Source of the DNA: Candidatus Deferrimicrobiaceae bacterium
GTDB lineage: Bacteria > Desulfobacterota > Deferrimicrobia > Deferrimicrobiales > Deferrimicrobiaceae
Direction of reading: 5' to 3'
NCBI GenBank assembly: GCA_035256765.1
Contig: DATEXR010000102.1
Location: 1 to 44,807 of the forward strand
Length of the DNA: 44,807 nt
Below the pieces are notes generated by a model. That model was not told where the DNA came from. It made no database searches and saw nothing but the letters and a program-made list of their open reading frames with translations. Shown here in pieces: positions 8,423-17,325 of the stretch. Numbering within the stretch: the stretch's first letter is position 1; the number at the start of each line of letters is the position of its first letter. The position numbers and the translations under genes were made by a program.

Positions 8423-8880
8423 CGGCCCGCTCCTTCCAGGTCCCGCTCGTTCCGCGGGTGGGCGAGGGACGCCGTCAGGTCGGCCACCGCGGCGAGGACA
8501 CCGTCCACGGTGGCCTCTCCGTGCATTTTCCAGACCGATCCCTTGCGGCCGATGACGGTACACTCGAGGCGGAGCTGGTCTCCCGGGACGACGGGCCGGC
8601 GGAATTTGCATTTGTCGATTCCGGCAAAAAAGGCGATTTTTCCCTCGTTGCCCATCGCCTTGAGGGCGAGGAACCCTCCCGCCTGGGCCAACGCCTCGAT
8701 GATGAGCACCCCGGGCATGATGGGGTAGTCGGGGAAGTGCCCCGCGAAGAAGGGCTCATCGATGGTAACGTTCTTCAACCCGACCACGCGCCGGCCCGGC
8801 TCCAGCTCGACGATCCGGTCCAGCAGAAGAAAAGGAAACCGGTGGGGCAGCAACTTCATGATCTCCCGGGCAGTGAACAT
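8419..8880 (-). CDS. fabZ: 3-hydroxyacyl-[acyl-carrier-protein] dehydratase (FabZ)
   Basis: Hot-dog-fold dehydratase of 153 residues that converts 3-hydroxyacyl-ACP to trans-2-enoyl-ACP. It begins with IMKLLPHRFPFLLLDRI. The catalytic histidine is in FFAGHFPDYPIMPGV and the catalytic glutamate in LIIEALAQAGG. Its place between lpxD and lpxA is the common one: it competes with those acyltransferases for 3-hydroxyacyl-ACP and so sets the balance of phospholipid against lipid A. The start is ATG at 8880 behind GGAGGGGATA, four bases after the lpxD stop. Confidence 0.95.
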   Translation of the reverse strand: MFTAREIMKLLPHRFPFLLLDRIVELEPGRRVVGLKNVTIDEPFFAGHFPDYPIMPGVLIIEALAQAGGFLALKAMGNEGKIAFFAGIDKCKFRRPVVPGDQLRLECTVIGRKGSVWKMHGEATVDGVLAAVADLTASLAHPRNERDLEGAGR

Positions 8881-8884
8881 GTCT

Positions 8885-9916
8885 CTATCCCCTCCTTGGG
8901 TTATTCCCTTCTTCCAGCCGCTTCACGCGGCGGAAGAGTTCCGGGAGCTTCGGAAGCAGGGTCGCCATCCGGAGCCAGACCGGATGCGGCATCGCCGGAA
9001 TCCCCGACCAGGCCCGTGCTTCCGAGACGCGCAGGGAAACGGGAACGCCGCTTTTCGCCCCCAGCAGGATGCCGTCCTCCACCTCGAGATGGCCCGCGAG
9101 ACCCGCTTGCCCCCCGATCATGACGCGATTGCCGATCCGCACGCTCCCGGAGATTCCGGCCTGCGCCGCGATCACCGTGTCGCTTCCGATGACCACGTTG
9201 TGTCCGACCTGGACGAGATTGTCCAGCTTCGTCCCCCGGGATATCCGGGTGACGCCGAGCGCCGCCCTGTCGATGGTGGTGTTCGCCCCGATCTCCACAT
9301 CGTCCCCGATCTCGACCGTCCCCACCTGGGGGATCTTCCGGAACCCTTCGGCGGTCGGAGCGAAACCGAACCCGTCGCTCCCGATGACGCATCCCGCGTG
9401 CAGAATCACCCGGGAGCCCACCTTGACGTCGTGGTACAACACGACATGGGGATACGCCAGGCAGTCCGGACCGATGCTCACCCCCTTCCCGACATAAACC
9501 CCGGGGAACAGCGCGGTGCGGTCCCCCACCTCGGCGCCTTCCTGGATGACCACGAACGGCGCGACGGCGACATCCCGTCCGAGACGGGCGGACGGGTCGA
9601 CCACCGCTTTGTCCGATATCCCCGGGGCGGGGCGCGCGGGCGGGTGAAACGCTTCCATGGCGCACGCGAATGCGAAGTACGGATTATCGGAAAGGAGAAA
9701 CGCCGTCTGCGCCCCAGGCACGACTTCCTTCGCGATGATCGCCGTGGCCTTCGAATCCTTCGCGAAGCGGGCGTACTTCGGGTTCGCGAGAAACGTCACC
9801 TGACCCGGACCCGCCTCCTCGATCGGGGCGATACCGGCGACGACCCTCTCCCCGTCTCCGACCAGCCGCGCCCCGATCCGGTCCGCGAGGTCGGAGAGGC
9901 GGAACTCATTTCCCAC
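8885..9916 (-). CDS. lpxD: UDP-3-O-acylglucosamine N-acyltransferase (LpxD)
   Basis: Left-handed beta-helix acyltransferase of 343 residues that adds the second 3-hydroxyacyl chain, at the 2-amino position, in lipid A synthesis. The N-terminal uridine-binding domain (about 1-100) includes AGIAPIEEAGPGQVTFL. It is followed by hexapeptide repeats with GSDGFGFAP, DNLVQVGHNVVIG (catalytic histidine region) and AGISGSVRIGNRVMIGGQAG. The C-terminal helix ends in a charged tail. The start is ATG at 9916, overlapping the end of skp by eleven bases. Confidence 0.95.
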   Translation of the reverse strand: MGNEFRLSDLADRIGARLVGDGERVVAGIAPIEEAGPGQVTFLANPKYARFAKDSKATAIIAKEVVPGAQTAFLLSDNPYFAFACAMEAFHPPARPAPGISDKAVVDPSARLGRDVAVAPFVVIQEGAEVGDRTALFPGVYVGKGVSIGPDCLAYPHVVLYHDVKVGSRVILHAGCVIGSDGFGFAPTAEGFRKIPQVGTVEIGDDVEIGANTTIDRAALGVTRISRGTKLDNLVQVGHNVVIGSDTVIAAQAGISGSVRIGNRVMIGGQAGLAGHLEVEDGILLGAKSGVPVSLRVSEARAWSGIPAMPHPVWLRMATLLPKLPELFRRVKRLEEGNNPRRG

Positions 9917-10439
9917 CGGGCTTCTCCTTGTTCACCAGATCGAGCACCTTGGAGGTGATGTCCAGCGAGGGGTTGGAATAGACCACCCCGCTGCTCCTCT
10001 CCAGCAGCAGGTCGATCTTTTCCTGCTCCACAACCTTTTCCCACTGCCCCTCCACGATCTTCAAGACCCCGCGCGTAAGTTCGCCCTGACGGTTCTGCAT
10101 CTCCTTTTCCGCCTCCTGGGTGAGTTGGCGAAGTTCGGCGACCTTCGCGTTGAGCGCGTCCTCCCTTTCCTTCAATTTCTCCTTTCCCAGGAGAATCTTC
10201 TGCTTGTCCAGCTCCTCCTTCATCTTCCGGGCTTCCTCGCCCCTCGCGTCGATCTTCTTCTTCAGCTCCTCGTACCTGTCCTCCATCTTCTTTCTCGCGG
10301 CCTTCCCGGCCTCGGATTCGTTCATGACCTTGTTGACGTCGATCACCGCCACTTTGAGTCCTTCCGCGAACGACGAACTTGCGGCCAGTACGGCTGCCGC
10401 GAGCAACACCGCCAAGATCCAGAGAACCCTCCCGTTCAT
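9906..10439 (-). CDS. skp: Periplasmic chaperone Skp/OmpH
   Basis: Periplasmic chaperone that holds unfolded outer-membrane proteins on their way to BamA. The 177 residues begin with a signal peptide (MNGRVLWILAVLLAAAVLA, likely cut near SSSFAEG). The start of the core, LKVAVIDVNKVMNESEAGK, is typical of OmpH. A long, highly charged coiled coil rich in Lys and Glu follows (about residues 45-140), and then the C-terminal strand. The start is ATG at 10439 with a strong AGGAGG seven bases upstream. It lies 15 bases after bamA and overlaps lpxD. Confidence 0.93.
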   Translation of the reverse strand: MNGRVLWILAVLLAAAVLAASSSFAEGLKVAVIDVNKVMNESEAGKAARKKMEDRYEELKKKIDARGEEARKMKEELDKQKILLGKEKLKEREDALNAKVAELRQLTQEAEKEMQNRQGELTRGVLKIVEGQWEKVVEQEKIDLLLERSSGVVYSNPSLDITSKVLDLVNKEKPGGK

Positions 10440-10454
10440 CGCAAAACCTCCTGG

Positions 10455-12728
10455 TTAGAATGCCGTGCCGATCGTGAACTCCATCACCCGTTTCGCCTCG
10501 CCGGGGGCAGGGTTGAGATTCCATCCCCACTCGAACCGCAACGGTCCCATGGGGGAGTACCAGCGGATGCCCAATCCTGCCGCATACTTTAGCGCCTCGC
10601 CGTCCCAAGGCCAATCCCCCTGCCTCCAGGTGTTGCCCGCGTCGAAAAACAGGACCCCCTTGAACCCGAACTCGCCGAACAGGGGAAAGAGGTACTCCAC
10701 GTTCGCCACCAGTTCCTTGTTCCCGCCGATCCGCTCGCCGGTGTTCGGGTCGGTCGGAGAAATGGTCAGCGATTTAAATCCCCGGATGCTGTAGGGCCCT
10801 CCGAGGAAGAACCGTTCGAAGATCGGCACTCTCCCCCCCACCGTGCTGATCACGTGCCCCCACAAAATGTTCCCGGAGAGGACGGTCGACGTCGTCACGG
10901 GATAAAAGACCTTCCCGCTCAGGAAGTATTTCACGAAGTCGGAGTCCCCGCCCAGCGGACCGCCGGCGTACTCCACCGTCGCGGACTCCACGGTTCCGCG
11001 AGACGGGTCGATGTGCTTGTCCGTGGTGTTCCGGTTGACGTTGAACGCGATGCTCCGGGTCTGCTGGGCCCCCTTGCTGAACTCCTCCTTCAGGATCTGG
11101 GAGACCGCCTCCCCCGGGTCGGAGATCCGGATGGAGTCGACCCGGAAGGCCATGCTGGCGGACGTGTCCCTCGTGAACGAGTACCCGATGCCCACCTTTC
11201 CCCCCACCGACTTCCGGTTGAAGTCGGTGTACTTCGTATCCGTCTTGTACGCATTCAGGAGGAGGCTGAGGTCGGTATCGAGGAAATAGGGGTCCCGGAA
11301 ATCCAAGCTGAACAACGTCCTCCGGGCGCCGAACTGCGAAATGAGAGAAGCTTTCCAGCCCCTCCCCAGGAGGTTGTTCTCGGTCACCTGGACCACCCCG
11401 AACAGCTTGTCCACGGAGCTGAAACCCATCCCGCCCGACAGGGTGCCCGTCGGGCCCTCCTGGATCTCCACCTTGACGTCCATTTCCTGGGACACCACCG
11501 AGGGCGCCGTGCTGATCTTGATGTCCTTGAAGTAGGAAAGGCGGGTGAGGTTCTCCTTGCTCTTCTTGAGCCCGGTGGCGGTGTACGTCCTGCCGTCGCT
11601 CACGTCCAGGTTGCGGCGGATCACGCGGTCGAGCGTCTTGGTGTTGCCGACCACCTCCACCTTCCCGAAACGGAATTTCTCCCCCCGCGCCATCTTGTAC
11701 GTCACGTCGGCGAGGGGGTATTCCTTCCGCTTCTCTACGAGGGGGGAGACGAGTGCAAGGGCGTACCCCTGGTCGTTCAGGACATTGGTCAGGGAGAGGA
11801 CGTCCGCAAGCAGGGTGTCCCGGCTGAACACGTCTCCGCTTTTCAGCTTACCCTTCTCTCGTATCTCCTTCTCGGTCAGCCCGGATTCCCCGGAAAAGCG
11901 GATCTCCCCTACGCGGTACTGCCGCCCCTCGAACACGTGGATCGTCAACAGCAGTCCCTTCGGCAACCTCCCGATCTCGGGATCGGAAACCTTGGAGTCC
12001 AGAAACCCGTTGTTCTGGTACAGGGCCTCGATCCGCCGGATGTCGTTCTCGATTACGTCTTTCTTCAATGCCCCCGAGTCGGTAAGAAACGAGAAGAGCC
12101 CCTTCTCTTTCGTCTCCATCGTCTTCCGGATTTCCTTCACTCCCAGATACCGGTTCCCGGTGATCCGGATCTTGCCGATCTTGAGCTTTTCCCCTTCCGA
12201 TACGCGAAAGAAGACGCGGATGGAGCCGTCCGCCTCCTCCTCGAAGGAGGAATCGACGGTCGCGTCGTAAAACCCCTTGTTCTGGCAGACCTCGACCATC
12301 TTGCGCCCGGACTCCTTGACCTTCTCCTCCTGGAAAAGGGTCCGCTCCTTGACGGTGAGGGCCGCCTTGAGGTCGGCGGTGTCCACCTCCTTGTTCCCCG
12401 CGATGGAGATCGAGGAGACGATCGGCTTCTCGGTGACGAGCACGGTCAGATGCAGCCCGCCGGGAGCATCCTCCGCGTCGATCTTCACGTCGGAGAAATA
12501 CCCCATGCGGTAAATCGCCTTCACATCCTCCCGGATCCGGGCGGGGGCGAACTCTTCTCCGACACGGGTCCCCATGACCCCGAGGATCGCGTCGGCTCCC
12601 ACCCGGTTCGCCCCTTCCACCCGGATCTTCAAAACGGGAAAACCGGCGGAACCGGCGGGGAAAGGACGGATTGCCGCGATCGCCAGGAGGGCTGCAACGG
12701 CGGAAGCGGCAACCCGCAAGGGGGTCAA
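10455..12728 (-). CDS. bamA: Outer-membrane protein assembly factor BamA
   Basis: Omp85-family insertase of 757 residues. It has a signal peptide at about 1-28, five POTRA domains (roughly 30-420) and a C-terminal beta-barrel. POTRA signatures include LKIRVEGANRVGADAI and KIRITGNRYLGVKEI. The barrel has the conserved loop GGPYSIRGF (a variant of VRGF/Y) and DAGNTW, and ends in a C-terminal phenylalanine (FTIGTAF) as outer-membrane barrels do. The start is TTG at 12728, overlapping the lolD stop as TTGA. The Shine-Dalgarno is weak, so expression probably depends on translation of lolD. skp follows 15 bases downstream. Confidence 0.95.
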   Translation of the reverse strand: MTPLRVAASAVAALLAIAAIRPFPAGSAGFPVLKIRVEGANRVGADAILGVMGTRVGEEFAPARIREDVKAIYRMGYFSDVKIDAEDAPGGLHLTVLVTEKPIVSSISIAGNKEVDTADLKAALTVKERTLFQEEKVKESGRKMVEVCQNKGFYDATVDSSFEEEADGSIRVFFRVSEGEKLKIGKIRITGNRYLGVKEIRKTMETKEKGLFSFLTDSGALKKDVIENDIRRIEALYQNNGFLDSKVSDPEIGRLPKGLLLTIHVFEGRQYRVGEIRFSGESGLTEKEIREKGKLKSGDVFSRDTLLADVLSLTNVLNDQGYALALVSPLVEKRKEYPLADVTYKMARGEKFRFGKVEVVGNTKTLDRVIRRNLDVSDGRTYTATGLKKSKENLTRLSYFKDIKISTAPSVVSQEMDVKVEIQEGPTGTLSGGMGFSSVDKLFGVVQVTENNLLGRGWKASLISQFGARRTLFSLDFRDPYFLDTDLSLLLNAYKTDTKYTDFNRKSVGGKVGIGYSFTRDTSASMAFRVDSIRISDPGEAVSQILKEEFSKGAQQTRSIAFNVNRNTTDKHIDPSRGTVESATVEYAGGPLGGDSDFVKYFLSGKVFYPVTTSTVLSGNILWGHVISTVGGRVPIFERFFLGGPYSIRGFKSLTISPTDPNTGERIGGNKELVANVEYLFPLFGEFGFKGVLFFDAGNTWRQGDWPWDGEALKYAAGLGIRWYSPMGPLRFEWGWNLNPAPGEAKRVMEFTIGTAF

Positions 12729-13405
12729 CGTACGATCCGCCCGTCGTCGATTTTCAGTACCCGGTGCATTCTCCCGGCCAGTCCCTCGTTGTGCGTGACG
12801 ACCACAAGGGAAAGCCCCCTTTTCCTGTTCAGATCGACGAGAAGGTCCGCGACCCCCATCGCGGTCTCCTTGTCCAGGTTCCCGGTCGGTTCATCGGCAA
12901 GGAGGATTTCGGGGCCCATCGCCAACGCCCGGCAGATGGCCACCCTCTGCTGTTCCCCCCCGGAGAGTTCCCCGACCCGGTGCGTGGCCCTCCCGGAAAG
13001 TCCGACTTCCGAGAGAAGCTCCTCCGCCCTCTTCCGGGCCTCCTCCCGCCCCGTCCCGGCGATCAGGCAGGGGAGCATGACGTTTTCCCGGGCGTCGAAT
13101 TCCGGCAGCAGGTGATGGAACTGGAAAACGAAGCCCACTTTCCGGTTCCGGAACCCGGCAAGCTTCTCCTCGGGCAAGGATGTCACGTCCTCCCCGTCAT
13201 AGAGCACGTTCCCGGAAGTCGCCCGGTCGAGGGTTCCCACAATCTGGAGAAGGGTCGTCTTGCCGGCTCCCGACACCCCCACGACGCTGAGCATCTCCCC
13301 CCGGCCCAGCGTGAACGAGATCCCCTTGAGCACCTCGAGCATTCCCCCCTTCTTCCGGAATTCCTTCCGGAGGTTTTCGACGCGGAGGAAATCGACGCTA
13401 TTCAT
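12725..13405 (-). CDS. lolD: Lipoprotein-releasing ABC transporter ATP-binding protein (LolD)
   Basis: ATPase of the Lol complex, which extracts outer-membrane lipoproteins from the inner membrane. The 226 residues show Walker A VGVSGAGKTTLL, signature LSGGEQQRVAICRAL and Walker B ILLADEPTGNLD, followed by the switch histidine in VVTHNEGLA. The protein size and the TGNLD variant are typical of the LolD/MacB class. Its start overlaps the permease gene by eight bases. It precedes bamA with a TTGA overlap, which ties lipoprotein sorting to outer-membrane protein insertion in one unit. Confidence 0.92.
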   Translation of the reverse strand: MNSVDFLRVENLRKEFRKKGGMLEVLKGISFTLGRGEMLSVVGVSGAGKTTLLQIVGTLDRATSGNVLYDGEDVTSLPEEKLAGFRNRKVGFVFQFHHLLPEFDARENVMLPCLIAGTGREEARKRAEELLSEVGLSGRATHRVGELSGGEQQRVAICRALAMGPEILLADEPTGNLDKETAMGVADLLVDLNRKRGLSLVVVTHNEGLAGRMHRVLKIDDGRIVR

Positions 13406-14633
13406 ACCGGATCGCCTCCGCCGGGTCGACGAGGGATGCCTGCCGCGCGGGGTACAGGGTCGCCAGGAAACAGATCACGATGGAGCTCACTCCGACCAGG
13501 ATCAGGATCCCGGGGGAAAGGGCCACCGGAAGGGTGGAGATGTAATAGACGTCGCTCGGCAGATGGATGAACTCGTACCGGCGGAGGAGGAAGCAGAGGA
13601 GACCTCCGAACAATGTCCCCGCGGTGGTTCCCGCCACTCCGATCAGGAGCCCCTCGAGGGCGAAGATCTTCCGGATCATCCTCCGGCTGGCGCCGAGGGT
13701 CATCAGCACGGCGATGTCCTTGTTCTTGTCCATGACGACCATGATGAGCGTGCTGATGATGTTGAACGCGGCGACCATCACGATCAGGACGAGGATGACG
13801 AACATCACCACCTTCTCCAGCTTCAGCGCCGAGAACAGGTTCCGGTTGCTCTGCATCCAGTCCTTCGCCCAGTAAGGGTAGCCGAGCTCCTCCCGGATTC
13901 GGTTCGCGATCCGCCCCGCCTGGTAGATGTCGCCGACCTTCACCTCTACCCCCGTGGCCCGCCCCTCCATCCCCAGGAGCCTGCCCGCCTCTTCCAGGGA
14001 CACGTAGGCGAACGAGGAGTCGTACTCGTACATCCCCGATTCGGCGAGCCCCACCACGCGGAACCTCGCCACACCCGGGAACGCCCCCATCGGAGTCACG
14101 TTCCCCCCGGGGGCCAGGACCTCCACGAGGTCTCCCACGGACACCCCCAAATTGCCGGCAAGCTCCTTCCCGAGGATCACCCCCGGAATCCCTTTCTCCG
14201 TCCTCTTCTCGAGATCCTCGATCCTCCCCTTGCGGACGTCCCGGGATATCCGCGTCACCTTCCCGATGGTGGCGACGTCCACGCCGCGCAGGACCCCCCC
14301 CGTCGATCCGGTACCGGAGGAGATCATCACCGGGGAGAAGAGGTACGGGCTCGTCGCTTCCACGCCCTCCACCGACCCGACCCGCCGGGCAAGGGCGAAC
14401 GGGTCCGCGATGCTCCCCTCGAGACTGGTGACGTGAACGTGGGCCGTGGCTCCGAGAATGCGGTCTTTCAGCTCCTTCTCGAACCCGCTCATCACGGCCA
14501 GGACGATGATGAGGGCCATCACCCCGACCGTCACCCCCAGAATCGAGATCACGGTGATGATGGAGATGAACGTCTGCTTCCGCTTGGCCCGGAGGTATTT
14601 CAGGCCGATGAAATATTCCACCGGGAGCTCCAC
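13398..14633 (-). CDS. lolC: Lipoprotein-releasing ABC transporter permease (LolC/LolE family)
   Basis: Inner-membrane permease of 411 residues. TM1 is near the N-terminus (SIITVISILGVTVGVMALIIVLAV), a large periplasmic domain follows (about 45-270), and three C-terminal helices make up the FtsX-like domain. EYFIGLKYLRAKRKQTF at the N-terminus is a LolC/E hallmark. Only one permease gene is present, so it may act as a homodimer or pair with a distant partner. The start is GTG at 14633, six bases after lysS. A second GTG four codons on, with GGAG before it, is an equally good start. Confidence 0.9.
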   Translation of the reverse strand: MELPVEYFIGLKYLRAKRKQTFISIITVISILGVTVGVMALIIVLAVMSGFEKELKDRILGATAHVHVTSLEGSIADPFALARRVGSVEGVEATSPYLFSPVMISSGTGSTGGVLRGVDVATIGKVTRISRDVRKGRIEDLEKRTEKGIPGVILGKELAGNLGVSVGDLVEVLAPGGNVTPMGAFPGVARFRVVGLAESGMYEYDSSFAYVSLEEAGRLLGMEGRATGVEVKVGDIYQAGRIANRIREELGYPYWAKDWMQSNRNLFSALKLEKVVMFVILVLIVMVAAFNIISTLIMVVMDKNKDIAVLMTLGASRRMIRKIFALEGLLIGVAGTTAGTLFGGLLCFLLRRYEFIHLPSDVYYISTLPVALSPGILILVGVSSIVICFLATLYPARQASLVDPAEAIRYE

Positions 14634-14639
14634 CCTGCG

Positions 14640-16127
14640 CTACCCCTCCTTCCGGAGCTGCGGGAAGAGGATGACGTCCCGGATGGAGGGGGAGTCGGTG
14701 AACAGCATCACCAGACGATCGACCCCGATCCCTTCGCCCGCCGCCGGCGGCATCCCGTATTCGAGCGCACGGAGGTAATCCTCGTCCATCGCATGCGCCG
14801 ACTCGTCCCCCTTTTCCCGCGCGCGCTGCTGCTGCTCGAACCTTCGTCTCTGCTCCAGGGGGTCGTTCAGCTCGGAGAACGCGTTGGCGATCTCCCTTCC
14901 CCGGACGATCAGCTCGAATCGGTCCACGACGTGGGGACGGGAATCGTTCGCGCGGGAAAGGGGCGACACCTCGATGGGATACTCCGTGACGAACGTGGGC
15001 CCCTGGATCTTCGACTCGGCGACTTCTTCGAAGATCGCGGCCAGGAGAGCGCCCGCGGTCGCGTCCTCCTTCACGGGAAGTTCCAGACCGCGAGCCATTT
15101 CCCGCAGGAACCCCGGGTCGGAAAGCCGCTCCGCGGGGACGTTCGCGTACCGGGAGACCGCTTCGGCGACCGTCATGCGCTCCCAGGGAGGGGCGAAATC
15201 GATCGTCTCCCCCTGAACGGACACGACGGTTTTCCCGAAGAGGGAGAGCGCGAGGGAGGACAGCATCTCCTCCGTGAGCCGCATGAAATCCTCGTAGGTC
15301 GCGTGCGCCTGGTAGAATTCGAGCATCGTGAACTCGGGGTTGTGCTGGGTGGAGATCCCCTCGTTGCGGAAGTTCCGGTTGATCTCGAATACGCGCTCGA
15401 TCCCCCCCACAAGAAGCCGCTTGAGATACAGTTCGGGCGCGATCCGCAGATACAGGTCCATGTCCAGGGTGTTGTGGTGGGTGATGAACGGCCGGGCGGC
15501 CGCCCCGCCCGCCACCGGCTGCATCATCGGGGTCTCCACCTCGAGGAAGTCCCGCGACGTCAGAAAGTTCCGCAGAAACGATATGATCTGGCTGCGCCGC
15601 CGGAATACCTCCCGGGACCCGTCATTGACGATGAGGTCCACGTACCTCTGACGGTAGCGGGTCTCCACGTCGGAGAGCCCGTGCCATTTCTCGGGAAGAG
15701 GCCTGAGCGACTTGGCGAGGAGGCGGATCCGCTCTCCCTGGATCGTCAGCTCCCCCGTGCGGGTGAGGAAGAGGAAACCTTCCACCCAGACGATGTCCCC
15801 GATGTCCGTCGTGTCCCGGAATCGCGAATACGCTTCTTCTCCGATCCGGTCCTGTCTGAGATACGCCTGAAGCCTCCCCGTGCGGTCGGCGATCACCAGG
15901 AACACGGCCTTCCCGAAGTGCCGCGCGGCAACGATCCGGCCGGCGATGTCGACCTGGATCTGCGCCTTCGCCAGATCCTCCCCCTCCCGGCCTTCGGCGG
16001 CTTGTTTCGCTGCGGCCGCCGTCCAGCCCACCCGCTGGTCGTTCGGGTACGGGTTCTCCCCGCCGCGCCGGACCTCGTCCGCTTTGCGGATCCGCTCCCT
16101 GACGAGGTCGTTCCACTCTTCCTTCAC
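14640..16127 (-). CDS. lysS: Lysyl-tRNA synthetase, class II (LysS)
   Basis: Charges tRNA-Lys in the cytoplasm. The 495 residues have the usual two parts: an N-terminal OB-fold anticodon-binding domain (about 55-160) and a class II catalytic core. Motif 2 is FRNEGISTQHNPEFTMLEFYQ and motif 3 is GIGVDRLVMLFTDSPSIRDVILFP near the C-terminus. The start is GTG at 16127 with GGAGGGACC six bases upstream. It lies between prfB and the Lol genes, a translation pair set inside an envelope operon. A 75-base gap separates it from prfB, in which I see no clear site. Confidence 0.95.
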   Translation of the reverse strand: MKEEWNDLVRERIRKADEVRRGGENPYPNDQRVGWTAAAAKQAAEGREGEDLAKAQIQVDIAGRIVAARHFGKAVFLVIADRTGRLQAYLRQDRIGEEAYSRFRDTTDIGDIVWVEGFLFLTRTGELTIQGERIRLLAKSLRPLPEKWHGLSDVETRYRQRYVDLIVNDGSREVFRRRSQIISFLRNFLTSRDFLEVETPMMQPVAGGAAARPFITHHNTLDMDLYLRIAPELYLKRLLVGGIERVFEINRNFRNEGISTQHNPEFTMLEFYQAHATYEDFMRLTEEMLSSLALSLFGKTVVSVQGETIDFAPPWERMTVAEAVSRYANVPAERLSDPGFLREMARGLELPVKEDATAGALLAAIFEEVAESKIQGPTFVTEYPIEVSPLSRANDSRPHVVDRFELIVRGREIANAFSELNDPLEQRRRFEQQQRAREKGDESAHAMDEDYLRALEYGMPPAAGEGIGVDRLVMLFTDSPSIRDVILFPQLRKEG

Positions 16128-16202
16128 GCGGTCCCTCCGTTGGTTTTCCGCGCAGCTTCCGGGAGACTGCCGTCCCGCCCGGCACGCTTGCGCATTGCCC
16201 GG

Positions 16203-17325
16203 TTATGCGGACCGTTGCTCCCCTTCCGCACTCGCGGAAAGAAGGTATTTCCGGATGAGTTCCATGATGTCGCCGTCGAGGACGGCGTCCACGTTTCCCG
16301 TTTCGTGCCCCGTCCGGTGGTCCTTCACCATGCGGTACGGGGCAAGGACGTACGACCGGATCTGGGACCCCCAGGCGATGTCTTTCTTGGTCTTGTGCGC
16401 TTCCGCGGCCTTTTCCGCCCTCTGGCGCATTTCGAGCTCGTACAGTTTCGACCGGAGGATCTTCATCGCCATGGCCCGGTTCTTGTGCTGGGACCGCTCC
16501 TGCTGGCACAACACCGTGACCCCGCTCGGCTCGTGGGTGATCCGGACCGCGGACTCGACCTTGTTCACGTGCTGCCCCCCCGCCCCTCCCGACCGGAGGG
16601 TGTCGACTTTCAGGTCCGAATCGTTGATCTGGATCTGGACGTCGTCGTCGATCTCGGGAGAGACGAAGACCGAGGCGAACGACGTGTGGCGCCGCTTGTT
16701 CGCGTCGAACGGGGAGATGCGCACGAGCCGGTGCACGCCGCTTTCCGCCTTCAGGTATCCGTACGGGTGGTCACCGGACACGAGGAATGTCACGCTCTTG
16801 ATCCCGGCCTCCTCCCCCTCCTGCCGCTCGACCATTTCGACCTCGAACCCGCTCCGGTCGGCGAATCGGGTGTACATCCGGAGAAGCATCTCCGCCCAGT
16901 CCTGGGACTCCGTTCCCCCGGCGCCGGCATGGATCGTCATGATGGCGTTCCGGTCGTCGCTCTCCCCGCCGAGCATCCGTTCCATCTCCAGATCGTCGAG
17001 GCGGTCCGCCAAGGAACGGGCATGTTCCTCGATCTCGGCGGCGAGGGAGTCATCCTCCGACTCGTCGGCCAGCTCGAGGTATGCGCGGAGGTCCTCCAGG
17101 GTGTTTGCAATCTCGGTCCATTTCGCGAGGAATGTCTCGAGAACTTTCCGCTCCTTCAGGAAAGACTCCGCCTTTTCGGGGGAATCCCAGAATCCTTCCC
17201 TGGCCGCGGCTTCCTCGAGTTCGTTCAGGCGGGCCCTCTTGCGGTCTACCTCAAAGGTAGCCCCTGAGATCGTTGACGCGAGACTCAAGCACGGCGGTCT
17301 TTTCTGCCAGGACTCCTACGGCCAT
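16203..17325 (-). CDS. prfB: Peptide chain release factor 2 (RF2), with programmed +1 frameshift
   Basis: Recognises UGA and UAA stop codons and triggers peptide release. The gene is split between two frames: ATG at 17325 opens 24 codons ending in CTT, then TGA at 17251-17253, and a +1 shift enters the main frame at GAG (17250-17252), giving about 373 residues. The main frame holds the SPF tripeptide (LVRISPFDANKRR) and the catalytic GGQ (SGGAGGQHVNKVES). SPF with an in-frame UGA identifies RF2 rather than RF1. The start has GGGAGAG upstream and overlaps the end of lnt by 41 bases. Annotating it from the internal TTG at 17288 would miss the true N-terminus. Confidence 0.95.
17251..17265 (-). 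promoter_or_regulatory. RF2 autoregulatory +1 frameshift site
   Basis: On the minus strand the codons read AGG GGC TAC CTT TGA, followed by G. This has the three parts of the known prfB recoding signal: an internal Shine-Dalgarno-like AGGGG, a slippery CTT codon three bases later, and an in-frame TGA. Low RF2 slows termination at TGA and lets the ribosome slip forward, making more RF2. The base after TGA is G rather than the C common in other bacteria, and GGC TAC stands where E. coli has GGG UAU. The downstream frame is clearly RF2 from the next codon on. Confidence 0.93.

Noticed and set aside
13260-17267. Plus-strand open frame of more than 1300 codons opposite lolD, lolC, lysS and prfB
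   Set aside because: It is antisense to clear genes, rich in Pro, Arg, His and Asp as expected from GC-rich shadow frames, and has no recognisable domain or ribosome-binding site.
17281-17288. TTG at 17288 as the start of RF2
   Set aside because: It gives the main frame without the family N-terminus. The ATG at 17325 with a good ribosome-binding site plus the CTT-TGA recoding site explains the gene better.
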